From: Nocardioides sp. AX2bis
GTDB taxonomy: Bacteria > Actinomycetota > Actinomycetes > Propionibacteriales > Nocardioidaceae
Direction of reading: 5' to 3'
NCBI RefSeq assembly: GCF_902506435.1
Contig: NZ_LR733215.1
Coordinates: 2,790,234 to 2,854,233, forward strand
Length of the DNA: 64,000 nucleotides
Below the pieces are notes generated by a model. It was not told where the DNA came from, ran no database searches, and saw only the letters and a list, made by a program, of their open reading frames with translations. A program made the translations under genes and the position numbers. This document shows, in pieces, positions 54,193 through 63,349 of this stretch. Position 1 is the stretch's first letter, and the number at the start of each line of letters is the position of its first letter.

Positions 54193-54939
54193 TCAGCCCT
54201 GCTCGATCGTGCTGACGAGGTTGGCGGCGAGCTCCTCGACGGTCTGGCCGTCGGTGAACGGCTCCCCGTCGACCAGGATCGTCGGCGTCGCCTGGACGCC
54301 GGCGTCCGTGGCCTCCGAGGTGGCCCCGTCGACCCAGTCCTCGAAGGCGAGGTCCTCGATCGCGGGCCGGACCGAGTCCTCGTCGGCACCCGCCGAGACG
54401 GCGAGGTCGACCAGCGCGTCGTCGTCGGGGAACGGGCCGGACTCGCTGGGCTGGTTGGCGAACAGCTCGTCGTGGAAGGTCTTGGCGACCTCGGGGCCCT
54501 CGGAGTCGAGGACGGCGGCGAAGGCGTTGGTGGCGCGCTGGGAGTAGTCGCCGATGCGGGCCAGGAAGTTGATCGGGCGGTACTCGACGTAGACCTGGCC
54601 GTCGTCGGCGAGACGCTGCAGCTCCTCACCGCTGGCGGCCTCGAACTGGCCGCAGAACGGGCAGAGGAAGTCCTCGTACACCACGACCTGCGTCGGGGCC
54701 TCGGGGTCGCCGACGCCCAGGGCGTAGTCGCTGGCGCCGGCCGGTGCGGCGTCGACGTCGCTGCTGTCGTTGCTCGGCCAGAAGAAGTAGAGCGCGCCGA
54801 CGACCAGCACCACCACGAGGACCACCGCCCCCACCGAGGCCAGCTGGCGGTTGCGGTTGCGGCGGCGCTCGGCCTCCAGCGCGGCGGCGGTGCGCTGGGT
54901 GCGCGCGGCCCGGGACTCCTGATCAGAACTCTTCGACAC
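54193..54939 (-). CDS. membrane-anchored DsbA-like thioredoxin-fold protein
   Basis: 248 residues from GTG 54939 (GTG 54945 in frame). A basic cytoplasmic start (SSDQESRAARTQRTAAALEAE), one transmembrane helix (LASVGAVVLVVVLVVGALYFF) and then an outer thioredoxin domain with the CPFC redox motif in VVYEDFLCPFCGQFE. The cis-Pro region is ATPTILVDGEPF. It resembles mycobacterial membrane DsbA-type proteins that oxidise or support secreted proteins. Divergent from oligoribonuclease. Confidence 0.88.
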   Translation of the reverse strand: MSKSSDQESRAARTQRTAAALEAERRRNRNRQLASVGAVVLVVVLVVGALYFFWPSNDSSDVDAAPAGASDYALGVGDPEAPTQVVVYEDFLCPFCGQFEAASGEELQRLADDGQVYVEYRPINFLARIGDYSQRATNAFAAVLDSEGPEVAKTFHDELFANQPSESGPFPDDDALVDLAVSAGADEDSVRPAIEDLAFEDWVDGATSEATDAGVQATPTILVDGEPFTDGQTVEELAANLVSTIEQG

Positions 54940-55014
54940 GGGCACCACCGTAGTGAGCGGTGCTGAACGCGTCCTGAGAAGGGCCACCCCGCCCGCGCGC
55001 GTAGGGTGCGCCGC

Positions 55015-55668
55015 ATGAGTGAGCGACTGGTGTGGATCGACTGCGAGATGACCGGGCTCGACCTCGAGAAGGACGCCCTGATCGAGGTCGCCGCCCTGGT
55101 CACCGACTCCGACCTCAACGTGCTGGGCGAGGGTGTCGACGTGGTGGTCAAGCCCCCGCCGGGCGCGGTGGAGCAGATGATCCCGCTGGTGCGGGAGATG
55201 CACGAGAAGTCCGGGCTGCTCGAGGAGCTGGACGCCGGGACGACCCTGGCCGACGCCGAGAAGCAGGTGCTGGACTACATCACCGCGCAGTGCCCCTCGG
55301 GCTCGCGCCCGCCGCTGGCCGGCAACACCGTCTCCACCGACCGGATGTTCCTGGCCCGGGACATGACCGACCTCGACGCCTACCTGCACTACCGGATCGT
55401 CGACGTGTCCTCGATCAAGGAGCTGGCCAAGCGCTGGTTCCCGAAGTCCTACTACGCCGCCCCGGCCAAGCGCGGCAACCACCGGGCGCTGGCCGACATC
55501 CAGGAGAGCATCGAGGAGCTGCGCTACTACCGCGAGGCCGTCTTCGTGCCGGCCCCCGGCCCGGACTCCAGCCGGGCCCAGGAGGTCGCGGCGCGCCACG
55601 GGGGCGCCGTGACCGGCCTCGGCCGCGAGGACACGTCGCCGTCCCCCGATGCGGGCGCCACGGCCTGA
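55015..55668 (+). CDS. orn: oligoribonuclease
   Basis: 217 residues from ATG 55015 (a GTG at 55006 would add three residues). Degrades 2-5 nt RNA and c-di-GMP product pGpG. DEDD exonuclease motifs are WIDCEMTGLD (Asp, Glu), NTVSTDRMFLARDM (Asp) and HRALADI (His, Asp). A Pro/Gly-rich tail of about 30 residues follows residue 185 and is absent in E. coli Orn. tRNA-His lies 47 nt downstream. Confidence 0.95.
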   Translation: MSERLVWIDCEMTGLDLEKDALIEVAALVTDSDLNVLGEGVDVVVKPPPGAVEQMIPLVREMHEKSGLLEELDAGTTLADAEKQVLDYITAQCPSGSRPPLAGNTVSTDRMFLARDMTDLDAYLHYRIVDVSSIKELAKRWFPKSYYAAPAKRGNHRALADIQESIEELRYYREAVFVPAPGPDSSRAQEVAARHGGAVTGLGREDTSPSPDAGATA

Positions 55669-55715
55669 ATGTCCTATAGTCGCCTCCGGTCTGCGGTGCG
55701 TCCGCGGACCGCGCG

Positions 55716-55791
55716 GTGGGTATAGCTCAGCTGGTAGAGCGCCGCCTTGTGGTGGCGGATGTCGCGGGTTCAAGTCCCGTTACTCACCCCA
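55716..55791 (+). tRNA. tRNA-His (anticodon GTG)
   Basis: Acceptor stem GTGGGTA pairs with TACTCAC. A G at 55715 provides the G-1 that pairs with C73, a tRNA-His identity element. The anticodon loop TTGTGGT gives GTG, and CCA (55789-55791) is encoded, unlike the other three tRNAs in the window. It lies 47 nt after orn. A 13-bp hairpin follows. Confidence 0.94.
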
Positions 55792-55798
55792 GTCGTCA

Positions 55799-55830
55799 GA
55801 GCCCCCGACCCGGTCCAGGGTCGGGGGCTC
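55799..55830. terminator. hairpin between tRNA-His and modC
   Basis: A 13-bp perfect stem (GAGCCCCCGACCC pairing with GGGTCGGGGGCTC) around a 6-nt loop GGTCCA. It starts 7 nt after the tRNA CCA and ends 9 nt from the modC stop, so it can terminate both directions. Confidence 0.75.
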
Positions 55831-55839
55831 GACGCGTCC

Positions 55840-56910
55840 TCAGCGGGTGCGGTAGACCGCGACCTCGGAGGCCTTGACCACGAAGTACGCCCGCGTGCCC
55901 GGCGCCAGGTCGAGCTCGCTGACGGCCCGGACGGAGACGTCGGCGCTCAGGGTGTCGGCGCGCACCCGCACCTGGCCGCCGTGCGGCGCGAGGTCGGAGA
56001 GGGTCACCTCGATCAGGTTGCGCGGGCTCCCGTGGGGCGCCTCGAGGAAGACCGAGACCGCCGACGGACCGAAGACCGCCACCGCCTCCTCCCCCTCGCC
56101 CGGCACGGGGTCGGCCGCGATCCCCTCGACCCGCATCGACCGGCCGCCGTGGACGACCTCGACCGCGCCGTCGCGCCAGGTGCCACGCAGCATGTTCAGC
56201 CCGGCGACCCGGGCGGCGAAGGTGCTGCGGGGGCGCGAGAGCACCTCGGCGCACGGGCCCTGCTCGACGACGGCGCCGTCCTCGAGCACGACGACGCGGT
56301 CCGCGAGCAGCAGCGCGTCGAGCACGTCGTGGGTGACCAGCAGGACGGTGCGCTCGGCCAGCACCCGGCGCAGGGTCTGCCGCAGCTGGGGGGCCACGTC
56401 GACGTCGAGGGCCGCCATCGGCTCGTCGAGGAGCATCAGGGACGGGGTCGCGGCGAGGGCGCGCGCGACGGCCGCCCGCTGCGCCTGCCCCCCGGAGATC
56501 TCCGAGGGACGGCGTCCGGCGAGGTCGGCGACGCCGACCTCCTCGAGCCAGCGCCGGGCGGTCTCCTGGGACCCCGAGCGGCCCACGCCGGTGCTGCGCG
56601 GGCCGAAGGCGACGTTGTCGAGGACGGTGAGGTGGGGGAACAGCAGCGGCTCCTGGGCGAGCAGGGAGACGCGGCGGTCGTGGGGCGCGACCTGCGTACG
56701 CCGCTCGCCGGGGCGGCCCAGGGAGGTCAGCACCCGCCCGTCCAGGACGACACGGCCGCGGTCGGGGACCAGGTGGCCCGCCAGCACCGACAGCACGGTG
56801 GACTTGCCGGCGCCGTTCGGGCCGAGCAGGGCGACGGTCTCGCCCTCCGCGACCTCGAGCGCGACGTCCACCCCTCGCTCGTCGACGGTGGCGTCGACGG
56901 TGAGGGTCAC
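55840..56910 (-). CDS. modC: molybdate ABC transporter ATP-binding protein
   Basis: 356 residues from GTG 56910. Walker [11 protein letters not shown]-loop [14 protein letters not shown], signature [12 protein letters not shown] and Walker [13 protein letters not shown]. The C-terminal third (about 220-356) is a TOBE-type regulatory domain ([24 protein letters not shown]), as in ModC. Overlaps the permease gene by 4 nt. Confidence 0.93.
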   Translation of the reverse strand: MTLTVDATVDERGVDVALEVAEGETVALLGPNGAGKSTVLSVLAGHLVPDRGRVVLDGRVLTSLGRPGERRTQVAPHDRRVSLLAQEPLLFPHLTVLDNVAFGPRSTGVGRSGSQETARRWLEEVGVADLAGRRPSEISGGQAQRAAVARALAATPSLMLLDEPMAALDVDVAPQLRQTLRRVLAERTVLLVTHDVLDALLLADRVVVLEDGAVVEQGPCAEVLSRPRSTFAARVAGLNMLRGTWRDGAVEVVHGGRSMRVEGIAADPVPGEGEEAVAVFGPSAVSVFLEAPHGSPRNLIEVTLSDLAPHGGQVRVRADTLSADVSVRAVSELDLAPGTRAYFVVKASEVAVYRTR

Positions 56911-57704
56911 ACCGCGCTCCTGCTCTGGCGGGCGAACCCGATCACGACGACCGCGACGACGACGAGCACCAGGGACAGCGCGACGGCGGCCTCGGCGTCG
57001 GTCTCGCGGCGCAGGTAGATCTCCAGGGGCAGGGTCCGGGTGATGCCCTGGAGGCTGCCGGCGAAGGTGATCGTGGCGCCGAACTCGCCCAGGGAGCGGG
57101 CGAAGGCCAGCACGGCGCCCGAGGCCAGCCCGGGCAGCACCAGCGGCAGGGTGACGCGGCGGAACACCGTGGTCGGTCGGGCTCCCAGCGAGGCTGCCAC
57201 GGCCTCGTACCGTCGACCGGCGCTGCGCAGCGCCCCCTCGAGGCTGACCACCAGGAACGGCATCGCCACGAAGGTCTGGGCCAGCACCACCGCGGTAGTC
57301 GAGAAGGCGACCTGGAGGCCGAGCACCTCGAAGGTCTCGCCGAGCAGCCCGCGGCGGCCGAAGGTGTAGAGCAGCGCGATCCCGCCGACGACCGGCGGCA
57401 GCACCAGCGGCAGCAGCACCAGGGAGCGCAGGATCCCCTGGCCGCGGAAGCTGGTCCGGGCCAGGACGACCGCCATCGGGACGCCGAGCAGCACGCAGAT
57501 CAGCGTGCTGGTCGCCGAGGTCCGTAGGCTCAGGGCGAGCGCCTCCCGCGACGACTCGGACGTGATGAGCTCGAGGAACCGGCTCCACGGGGTCCGGGCG
57601 ACGATGGCCACCAGCGGGAGCAGCACGAAGGCCGCGCCCAGCAAGGCGGGGACGAACAACCAGCGGGGTACGCCCACCTGGTCCTGGTGCCGAGCGCGGG
57701 CCAC
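56907..57704 (-). CDS. modB: molybdate ABC transporter permease
   Basis: 265 residues, about six transmembrane helices. The coupling motif [26 protein letters not shown] is the BPD permease EAA loop. The sequence [12 protein letters not shown] is typical for molybdate/sulfate permeases. It opens after the ModA stop at a 1-nt gap, and its stop overlaps the ModC start. Confidence 0.93.
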   Translation of the reverse strand: MARARHQDQVGVPRWLFVPALLGAAFVLLPLVAIVARTPWSRFLELITSESSREALALSLRTSATSTLICVLLGVPMAVVLARTSFRGQGILRSLVLLPLVLPPVVGGIALLYTFGRRGLLGETFEVLGLQVAFSTTAVVLAQTFVAMPFLVVSLEGALRSAGRRYEAVAASLGARPTTVFRRVTLPLVLPGLASGAVLAFARSLGEFGATITFAGSLQGITRTLPLEIYLRRETDAEAAVALSLVLVVVAVVVIGFARQSRSAV

Positions 57705-57705
57705 G

Positions 57706-58482
57706 TCAGGGCGCCGGCGCGAACCCGGCGTCGGCGAGCGCGTCCTGACCGGTCGGCGCGAGGATGAGGTCCACGAACGCCTGGGCGAGGTCGGCCTCCT
57801 CGCTCTCGGCGACCGTCGCGACCGGGTAGAGGTTCACCGCGTTCACGTCGTCGGGGACCTCCACGCCCTCGACGTCGTCGCCGGCCGCGATCACGTCGGT
57901 GACGTAGACCAGTCCTGCGTCGGCCTCGCCGGTGCCGACCTTGGCCAGGACGTCGGTGACGGACTGCTCCTCGCTGACCGGGGAGAGGTCGAGGTCGGCG
58001 GCCTCCGCGACGGCCTCGGCGGCCGCGCCGCAGGGGACCTCGGGAGCGCAGAGCACGAGGTTGAGCCCGTCGGCCGTGAGGTCGTCGACCGAGGTGATGC
58101 CGGCCGGGTTGCCCGGCGGCACGGCGATCTCGAGCGTGTTGGAGGCGAACAGGGTCGGGGTGCCCACGAGGTCGTCGGCGGTCGCCTTGTCCATGTTCGC
58201 CTCGTCGGCGGTCGCCAGGACGTCGGCCGGCGCACCCTCCTGGAGCTGGGCGACGAGGTCGGAGGAGCCGGCGAAGTTGAACTGGATCTCGACCCCGTCG
58301 TTCTCGGCCTCGAAGTCGGTGGCGAGCTCCTCGAAGGTCGAGGTCAGCGAGGCAGCGGCGAACACCGTGATCGTGGTCGTCCCGCCGTCCGCTCCCGCGT
58401 CGGACTCGTCGCCGCCGGACCCGCAGGCCGCAGCCGCCAGGGCGACGAGGGCGGTGACGGCGAGGGCGCTGGTCTTCTTCAC
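57706..58482 (-). CDS. modA: molybdate-binding lipoprotein
   Basis: 258 residues from GTG 58482. Lipobox LAAAACGSG places it on the outer membrane face. The mature protein has [17 protein letters not shown], ending strands [14 protein letters not shown] and [17 protein letters not shown], which is the ModA layout. An oxyanion site in SLTST and FAGSSD fits molybdate or tungstate. Overlaps the regulator stop by 4 nt. Confidence 0.92.
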   Translation of the reverse strand: MKKTSALAVTALVALAAAACGSGGDESDAGADGGTTTITVFAAASLTSTFEELATDFEAENDGVEIQFNFAGSSDLVAQLQEGAPADVLATADEANMDKATADDLVGTPTLFASNTLEIAVPPGNPAGITSVDDLTADGLNLVLCAPEVPCGAAAEAVAEAADLDLSPVSEEQSVTDVLAKVGTGEADAGLVYVTDVIAAGDDVEGVEVPDDVNAVNLYPVATVAESEEADLAQAFVDLILAPTGQDALADAGFAPAP

Positions 58483-58874
58483 GACTGTCCTTGAGGGGTC
58501 TCGACGATGACGGTGGTGGACTTGATGACCGCGACCGCGACGGACCCGAGCTCGATCCCGAGGTCGCGCACCGCCTCGCTGCTCATCAGCGACACCACCC
58601 GGAACGGGCCGCACTGCAGCTCGACCTGGGCCATCACCGTGTCCACCTCGATGTGGGTCACCAGGCCGACGAAGCGGTTCCGGGCCGAGCTGACGACGCC
58701 GTCCGGCGGTCCCGGCGGGGCGGAGTGCTGGCGGGCGACGAGGGCGACGTCATAGCCGTCGACGACCTTGCGGCCGGACTCGTCGGTCGAGGCGGCGAGC
58801 AGGCCCCGGTCGACCCAGCGGCGGACGGTGTCGTCGCTGACGCCGAGGTAGGCGGCGGCATCTCGAACTCTCAT
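58479..58874 (-). CDS. HTH plus TOBE/Mop-type molybdate-responsive regulator
   Basis: 131 residues from ATG 58874 (MRVRDAAAYLG); ATGs at 58883 and 58895 are in frame. An N-terminal MerR/excisionase-like HTH (AYLGVSDDTVRRWVDRGLL) precedes one Mop-type molybdate-binding domain (SARNRFVGLVTHIEVDTVMAQVELQCGPFRVVSLMSSEAV). First gene of the mod operon (regulator-modA-modB-modC). A GATAAT-like -10 box overlaps the earliest ATG, which favours one of the later starts and a very short leader. Probably senses molybdate and sets mod expression. Confidence 0.85.
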   Translation of the reverse strand: MRVRDAAAYLGVSDDTVRRWVDRGLLAASTDESGRKVVDGYDVALVARQHSAPPGPPDGVVSSARNRFVGLVTHIEVDTVMAQVELQCGPFRVVSLMSSEAVRDLGIELGSVAVAVIKSTTVIVETPQGQS

Positions 58875-58926
58875 GTGCGGCATCGAGCCGAACATTATCC
58901 CGCAGATGCCTCCGCGTCGAGCACTC

Positions 58927-60066
58927 TCAGACCCGTTTGCGGAAAGTCAGCGCGGCCAGCCCGGTGGTCAGCGGGACCGCGGCCACCAGCCCCAGCGTCG
59001 CGACCACGCTCCGCACGATCTCCTGGGCGATGACCTGGTCGGTCACGACACCGCCCAGGGAGTCGTCGTTCGCGACGATCAGGATCAGCAGCGGAAGCGC
59101 CGACCCGGCGTAGGCCAGCACGATGGTGTTGACCACCGAGGCGATGTGGGAGCGCCCGACCCGGCTGCCGGCGCGGTAGAGCTGCCCGAGGCCGTACGAC
59201 GGGTTGGCCCGCGCGAGCTCGGTGACCGTCGCCGACTGCGTCACGGTGACGTCGTCGAGCACGCCGAGCGAGCCGATCACGATCCCGGCGAGCAGCAGGC
59301 CCTGGGTGTTGATGCCCTGGGACGTGCCGACGGAGGCGGAGAGGTCGTCGGTGACGCCCGTCAGGTGCAGGGCCCCGACCGCCAGCGACGACAGCAGCCC
59401 GGTGAGCGTCAGGCTGACCAGCGTCCCGAGCACCGCCACCGTCGTCGACAACCCGAACCCGTGGGTCAGGTAGAGCACCGTCAGCATGATCGCGCACGAC
59501 CCCACGAGCAGCGGCGGCTCCCCGGCCAGGATGGCGGGCACGACGAAGAGCAGCAGCAGCGCGAACGTCACCCCCAGCCCGGCCAGCGCGGCGAGCCCGC
59601 GCCACCGCCCGAAGGCGACCAGGGCCAGGGCGAACGCCGCCGCCAGCACCCACAGGCCGGTGCCGCGCTGCTGGTCCACGATCGAGTACGTGTCGCCGTC
59701 GGGGCCGGTGCGGATCAGCACCACGTCGTCGCCCTCGGCCACCTCGGGCGCGCCGGTGCCGTTGGGCAGCGGGACCTCGAGGTCCTCGCCCCGGTCCGCA
59801 CCCCCGGTGACCTGCACGGTGGCCGAACCGCACCCGTTGACGTCGTCGGGCAGCTCCTCGGCGCACTCCTCGGCCTGGATCGCGACGACCTCCCCGGTCA
59901 GCTCTTCGGCACCGCCCTGCTGCTGCGGCGCGGCGACCCCGTCGCCCGGCCAGAGCCAGACCATCGCGGCCAGGGTCAGGGCAGCGATCGGGACGATGAC
60001 GGACAGCGCGAGACGGCGCATCCGACGGGTCTCCGGCACGGCGTGCCGGGGGTGGTGCGCGCCCAT
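58927..60066 (-). CDS. YibE/F-family membrane protein
   Basis: 379 residues, eight or so transmembrane helices. A basic start (RRMRRLALSVIV), an outer loop with a Cys pair (EECAEELPDDVNGCGSATVQ), then VLAAAFALALVAFGRWRGLAAL, GSLGVLDDVTVTQSATV (the family hallmark GxxGxxDDV) and SSLAVG-type segments. YibE/F proteins are putative transporters or permeases; the substrate is not known. Divergent from cydA, sharing the Rex-site region. Confidence 0.85.
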   Translation of the reverse strand: MGAHHPRHAVPETRRMRRLALSVIVPIAALTLAAMVWLWPGDGVAAPQQQGGAEELTGEVVAIQAEECAEELPDDVNGCGSATVQVTGGADRGEDLEVPLPNGTGAPEVAEGDDVVLIRTGPDGDTYSIVDQQRGTGLWVLAAAFALALVAFGRWRGLAALAGLGVTFALLLLFVVPAILAGEPPLLVGSCAIMLTVLYLTHGFGLSTTVAVLGTLVSLTLTGLLSSLAVGALHLTGVTDDLSASVGTSQGINTQGLLLAGIVIGSLGVLDDVTVTQSATVTELARANPSYGLGQLYRAGSRVGRSHIASVVNTIVLAYAGSALPLLILIVANDDSLGGVVTDQVIAQEIVRSVVATLGLVAAVPLTTGLAALTFRKRV

Positions 60067-60144
60067 CGTGGAGGCTCCTCACCGAGGTCGGGGGCGGGTC
60101 CGCGGCCACGGGCCGCCGGGCGACGATGCTACGACGTCGCGGTC

Positions 60145-60162
60145 TTGTGAAAACATTCACAA
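60145..60162. promoter_or_regulatory. Rex-type NADH-sensing operator upstream of cydA
   Basis: TTGTGAAAACATTCACAA is an exact match to the Rex consensus TTGTGAA-N4-TTCACAA. It sits 40 bp upstream of the cydA GTG. Rex represses cyd operons when NAD/NADH is high in Streptomyces; binding here is inferred. Confidence 0.85.
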
Positions 60163-60202
60163 GAGTCTCGGAAGACCTCGTCCCGGTCGTACCGTCCGAG
60201 GT

Positions 60203-61648
60203 GTGGACCCCGTGCTGACCACCCTCGCCCCCCTCCTCACCACGCTGGCCTCCGACGTCGCCGGCGCTGCCGCCGAGCCCGCCGGGCTGCTCCCGGCCCG
60301 ACAGCAGATGGCCCTGTCCCTGGGTTGGCACATCGTGCTGGCGTGCTTCGGCGTCGCCCTGCCCACGATCATCGCGGTCGTGCACTGGCGCGGCGCCTTC
60401 CGGGGCGACCAGGGCGCCCTGCTGCTGGCCAAGCGGTGGGGCAAGGTGTCCGCGGTCCTGTTCGCGATCGGCGCGGTGTCCGGCACGGTGCTCGGCTTCG
60501 AGATGGGGCTGCTCTGGCCGGGGCTGATGGGCACCTTCGGCGACGTGGTCGGCCTGGCCTTCGCCTTCGAGGGGCTCTCGTTCTTCGTCGAGGCGATCTT
60601 CCTCGGGATGTACCTCTACGCCTGGGGGCGGATGGACCCCCGCCACCAGTTCTGGATGCTGGTGCCGATGGCCGTCTCGGGCATCTCCGGCACGTTCTTC
60701 ATCCTGAGCGTGAACGCCTGGATGAACGCCCCCGTCGGCTTCGACATCGTCGACGGCGAGGTCGTCAACATCGACCCGTGGGCGGTCTTCACCAACGACC
60801 AGGTGTGGATGCAGTTCCTGCACATGTGGCTGGCCGCCTTCATGGTCGCCGGGTTCGCGGTCGCGGCCGTCTACGCCGCCGGCATGCTCCGCGGGCGCCG
60901 CGACCGCCACCACCGCCTCGGCTTCATGGTCCCCTTCGCCTTCGCCACCGTGGCCGCCCTGATGCAGCCCTTCGTCGGCCACCTCCTCGGCCTGCGGGTC
61001 GCCGAGACGCAGCCGGCCAAGCTGGCCGCCTTCGAGCTCGCCCTGGAGACCGAGAGCCCCTCCCCCCTCCGGCTCGGCGGCATCGTGGTGGACGGCGAGG
61101 TCGTCGGGTCGATCGACGTCCCGGTGCTCGGCTCGGTGATCGCCCGCAACTCCTTCACCGAGCCGGTGCAGGGCCTCGACACGATCCCGCCCGAGGACCA
61201 GCCGCCCGTGAACGTGGTGCACCTGGCCTTCCAGACGATGATCGGGATCGGCAGCCTCTTCGTGCTCGTCGTGCTCGCCTTCTGGGGTGCCCGCTGGCGG
61301 GGCCGCGACCTGCTGGAGAACCGCTGGTTCCTGCGCGCCGTGGTCGCCTGCGCCCCCCTGTCCGTCGTCGCGCTGCAGGCCGGGTGGATCGCCACCGAGG
61401 TCGGCCGGCAGCCCTGGGTGGTCTACGGGGTGATGCGCACGACCGAGGCCGCGGGCGACAACTCCGGCCTGTGGTGGCTGCTCGGTGCGACCACCGTCGT
61501 CTACACCGCGATGACGGTGGGCGCGGTCCTGGTGCTCCGCTCGATGGCCCGCCGGTGGCGCGACGGCGAGGAGGACCTGCCCAGCCCGTACGGCCCCGAG
61601 CCCGGTGACGCCGAGGTCGAGCCGGCCGGTGCGGAGACCGCCCGATGA
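60203..61648 (+). CDS. cydA: cytochrome bd-type quinol oxidase subunit I
   Basis: 481 residues from GTG 60203. Haem-binding subunit that oxidises quinol and reduces oxygen. It has the early His ligand in LGWHIVL, the GRQPW quinol motif in TEVGRQPWVVYGVM and nine transmembrane helices (VGLAFAFEGLSFFVEAIFLG and others). The Q-loop is short, which is the CioA-like form. It is expected to be raised at low oxygen, given the Rex site. Overlaps cydB by 4 nt. cydC/cydD are not in the window. Confidence 0.93.
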   Translation: MDPVLTTLAPLLTTLASDVAGAAAEPAGLLPARQQMALSLGWHIVLACFGVALPTIIAVVHWRGAFRGDQGALLLAKRWGKVSAVLFAIGAVSGTVLGFEMGLLWPGLMGTFGDVVGLAFAFEGLSFFVEAIFLGMYLYAWGRMDPRHQFWMLVPMAVSGISGTFFILSVNAWMNAPVGFDIVDGEVVNIDPWAVFTNDQVWMQFLHMWLAAFMVAGFAVAAVYAAGMLRGRRDRHHRLGFMVPFAFATVAALMQPFVGHLLGLRVAETQPAKLAAFELALETESPSPLRLGGIVVDGEVVGSIDVPVLGSVIARNSFTEPVQGLDTIPPEDQPPVNVVHLAFQTMIGIGSLFVLVVLAFWGARWRGRDLLENRWFLRAVVACAPLSVVALQAGWIATEVGRQPWVVYGVMRTTEAAGDNSGLWWLLGATTVVYTAMTVGAVLVLRSMARRWRDGEEDLPSPYGPEPGDAEVEPAGAETAR

Positions 61649-62652
61649 GCCTGGAGCTGGTGGTCGCCGCGGTGATGTTCACCGGCGTGCTGGCCTACGC
61701 CGTGCTCGGCGGCGCGGACTTCGGCTCCGGGTTCTTCGACCTCACCGCCGGCGGCGACCGCGCCGGGGCGGCCCTGCGCACCCGGATCGACCACAGCATC
61801 GGGCCGGTGTGGGAGGCCAACCACGTGTGGCTGATCTTCGTCCTGGTGACCTGGTGGTCGGCCTTCCCGACCGCCTTCGCGGCCGCGATGGACGCCCTGA
61901 TCCTGCCGATGCTGCTGGCCCTGCTCGGGATCGTGCTGCGCGGGTCCTCCTTCGCGTTCCGCAAGTACGCCGCCACCCTCGGCCAGGCGCGCTTCTTCGG
62001 GGTCGTCTTCGCCGGGTCGTCCCTGGTCACCCCGTTCTTCCTCGGCGCCACCGCGGGAGCGATCGCGTCCGGGCGGGTGTCCCTCGACGGCCGCGAGGAC
62101 GTGTGGTCGTCCTGGCTCACGCCCACCTCGGTCATCGGCGGACTCGTGGCCGTCGGCACCTGCGTCTTCCTCGCCGGCTGCTTCCTGGTCGCCGACGCCC
62201 GACGCGGGGGCGAGGAGGACCTCGCGGAGACGCTGCGTCGACGCACCCTGGGCGTCGGCCTGGTCACCGGGCTGGTCGTCTTCGCCGGGCTGCTGCCCCT
62301 GCGTGCGGACGCGCCGACCCTGTGGGACGGCCTGACCGGCCGGGCGCTGCCACTGGTGCTGGTGGCGTTCGTGGCCGGCCTGGCCACGCTGGGGCTGCTG
62401 CTGGTGCGGCGCTACGCGCTGGCCCGGCTGACCGCGGTGGTCGCCGTGGCGTCCGTGGTCAGCGGCTGGGGCGTCGGTCAGCTGCCCTGGCTGCTGGTCG
62501 ACGAGGTCACGGTGGTCGACGCCGCCGGCGCGACGGCCACCCTGCAGGGGCTGCTGGTGGCCTTCGGCCTCGCCGCCGTCCTGGTGCTGCCCCCGCTGGC
62601 CTACCTGCTCCGGCTGACCCAGACCGAGCAGTGGTCGCGCGCCGCGCACTGA
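61645..62652 (+). CDS. cydB: cytochrome bd-type quinol oxidase subunit II
   Basis: 335 residues, about eight helices. The start SLELVVAAVMFTGVLAYAVLGGADFGSGFFDL and the HSIGPVWEANHVWLIF segment (shared with all CydB proteins) are clear. It partners CydA. ATG 61645 overlaps the cydA stop (ATGA). The next gene, DUF805, begins 70 nt later and is probably separate. Confidence 0.94.
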   Translation: MSLELVVAAVMFTGVLAYAVLGGADFGSGFFDLTAGGDRAGAALRTRIDHSIGPVWEANHVWLIFVLVTWWSAFPTAFAAAMDALILPMLLALLGIVLRGSSFAFRKYAATLGQARFFGVVFAGSSLVTPFFLGATAGAIASGRVSLDGREDVWSSWLTPTSVIGGLVAVGTCVFLAGCFLVADARRGGEEDLAETLRRRTLGVGLVTGLVVFAGLLPLRADAPTLWDGLTGRALPLVLVAFVAGLATLGLLLVRRYALARLTAVVAVASVVSGWGVGQLPWLLVDEVTVVDAAGATATLQGLLVAFGLAAVLVLPPLAYLLRLTQTEQWSRAAH

Positions 62653-62722
62653 CGCGCCGAGCGGTCGGGGCGCGCCCTGCCCGACGGATAGCATCGGGCC
62701 CCGCCCACCCCGAGGAGCCGCC

Positions 62723-63349
62723 GTGTCCCTGCCCGACGCCGTGCGCAGCGTGCTGCGCCAGTACGCCGGGTTCTCCGGCCGTGCACCCCGCTCGGAGTTC
62801 TGGTGGTGGTTCCTGGTCACCCTGGTGCTGGGCCTGGTCGCCGGGACCGTCGACCTCGCCGTGGCGGCGGTCGTCGGGGTCTCGCCGTTCAACCTGCTGC
62901 TGGCCCTGGCCCTCTTCCTGCCCACCCTCGCCGTCACCGTCCGCCGCCTGCACGACAGCGGGCTCAGCGGGTGGTGGGTGCTGCTGGTCTACGGCCTCGG
63001 GCTGGCCTCGGCCGTCGTGTCGGTGGTCGCCGTGGTGACCCTGGTCGTCGGCGCGGTCCAGGGCTCCGACCTGGCCCCGGACGGCTCGGACGGCGGGGCG
63101 GCGCTGACCGTCGGGCTGGTCCTGCTGGGCGTGGCGGCCGTGGCCGCCCTCTTCTCGGCGATCGCCTGGCTGGTGCTGATGGTGCGGCCCTCGACGCCGG
63201 GCGCGAACCAGTACGGCCCGCCGCACGGCGCGCCGACGCCGCCGCAGTGGGCACCGCCGGCGGCCCCGCCGTACGGCCCGTCCTACGGCCCGTCCTACGG
63301 CCCGTCCTACGGCCCGGACGACACCCAGCCGTTCGGCCGGCCGTACTAG
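62723..63349 (+). CDS. DUF805 membrane protein
   Basis: 208 residues from GTG 62723. The DUF805 opening FSGRAPRSEFWWWFLVTLVLG and RRLHDSGLSGWWVLLV are clear, with three to four helices up to about residue 155. The rest is a Pro/Tyr/Gly-rich tail (NQYGPPHGAPTPPQW) with a threefold repeat of Tyr-Gly-Pro-Ser. Role unknown. Its TAG stop overlaps the TetR GTG by one base. Confidence 0.88.
   Translation: MSLPDAVRSVLRQYAGFSGRAPRSEFWWWFLVTLVLGLVAGTVDLAVAAVVGVSPFNLLLALALFLPTLAVTVRRLHDSGLSGWWVLLVYGLGLASAVVSVVAVVTLVVGAVQGSDLAPDGSDGGAALTVGLVLLGVAAVAALFSAIAWLVLMVRPSTPGANQYGPPHGAPTPPQWAPPAAPPYGPSYGPSYGPSYGPDDTQPFGRPY
63272..63316 (+). repeat. 12-bp tandem repeat coding for Tyr-Gly-Pro-Ser
   Basis: Three exact copies of TACGGCCCGTCC plus a partial fourth lie inside the DUF805 tail. 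The unit is a multiple of three, so copy number change keeps the frame. Confidence 0.9.

Noticed and set aside
59486..61648. Long plus-strand frame beginning inside YibE/F
   Set aside because: The first 240 codons are antisense to YibE/F. The real gene in this frame is cydA from GTG 60203.
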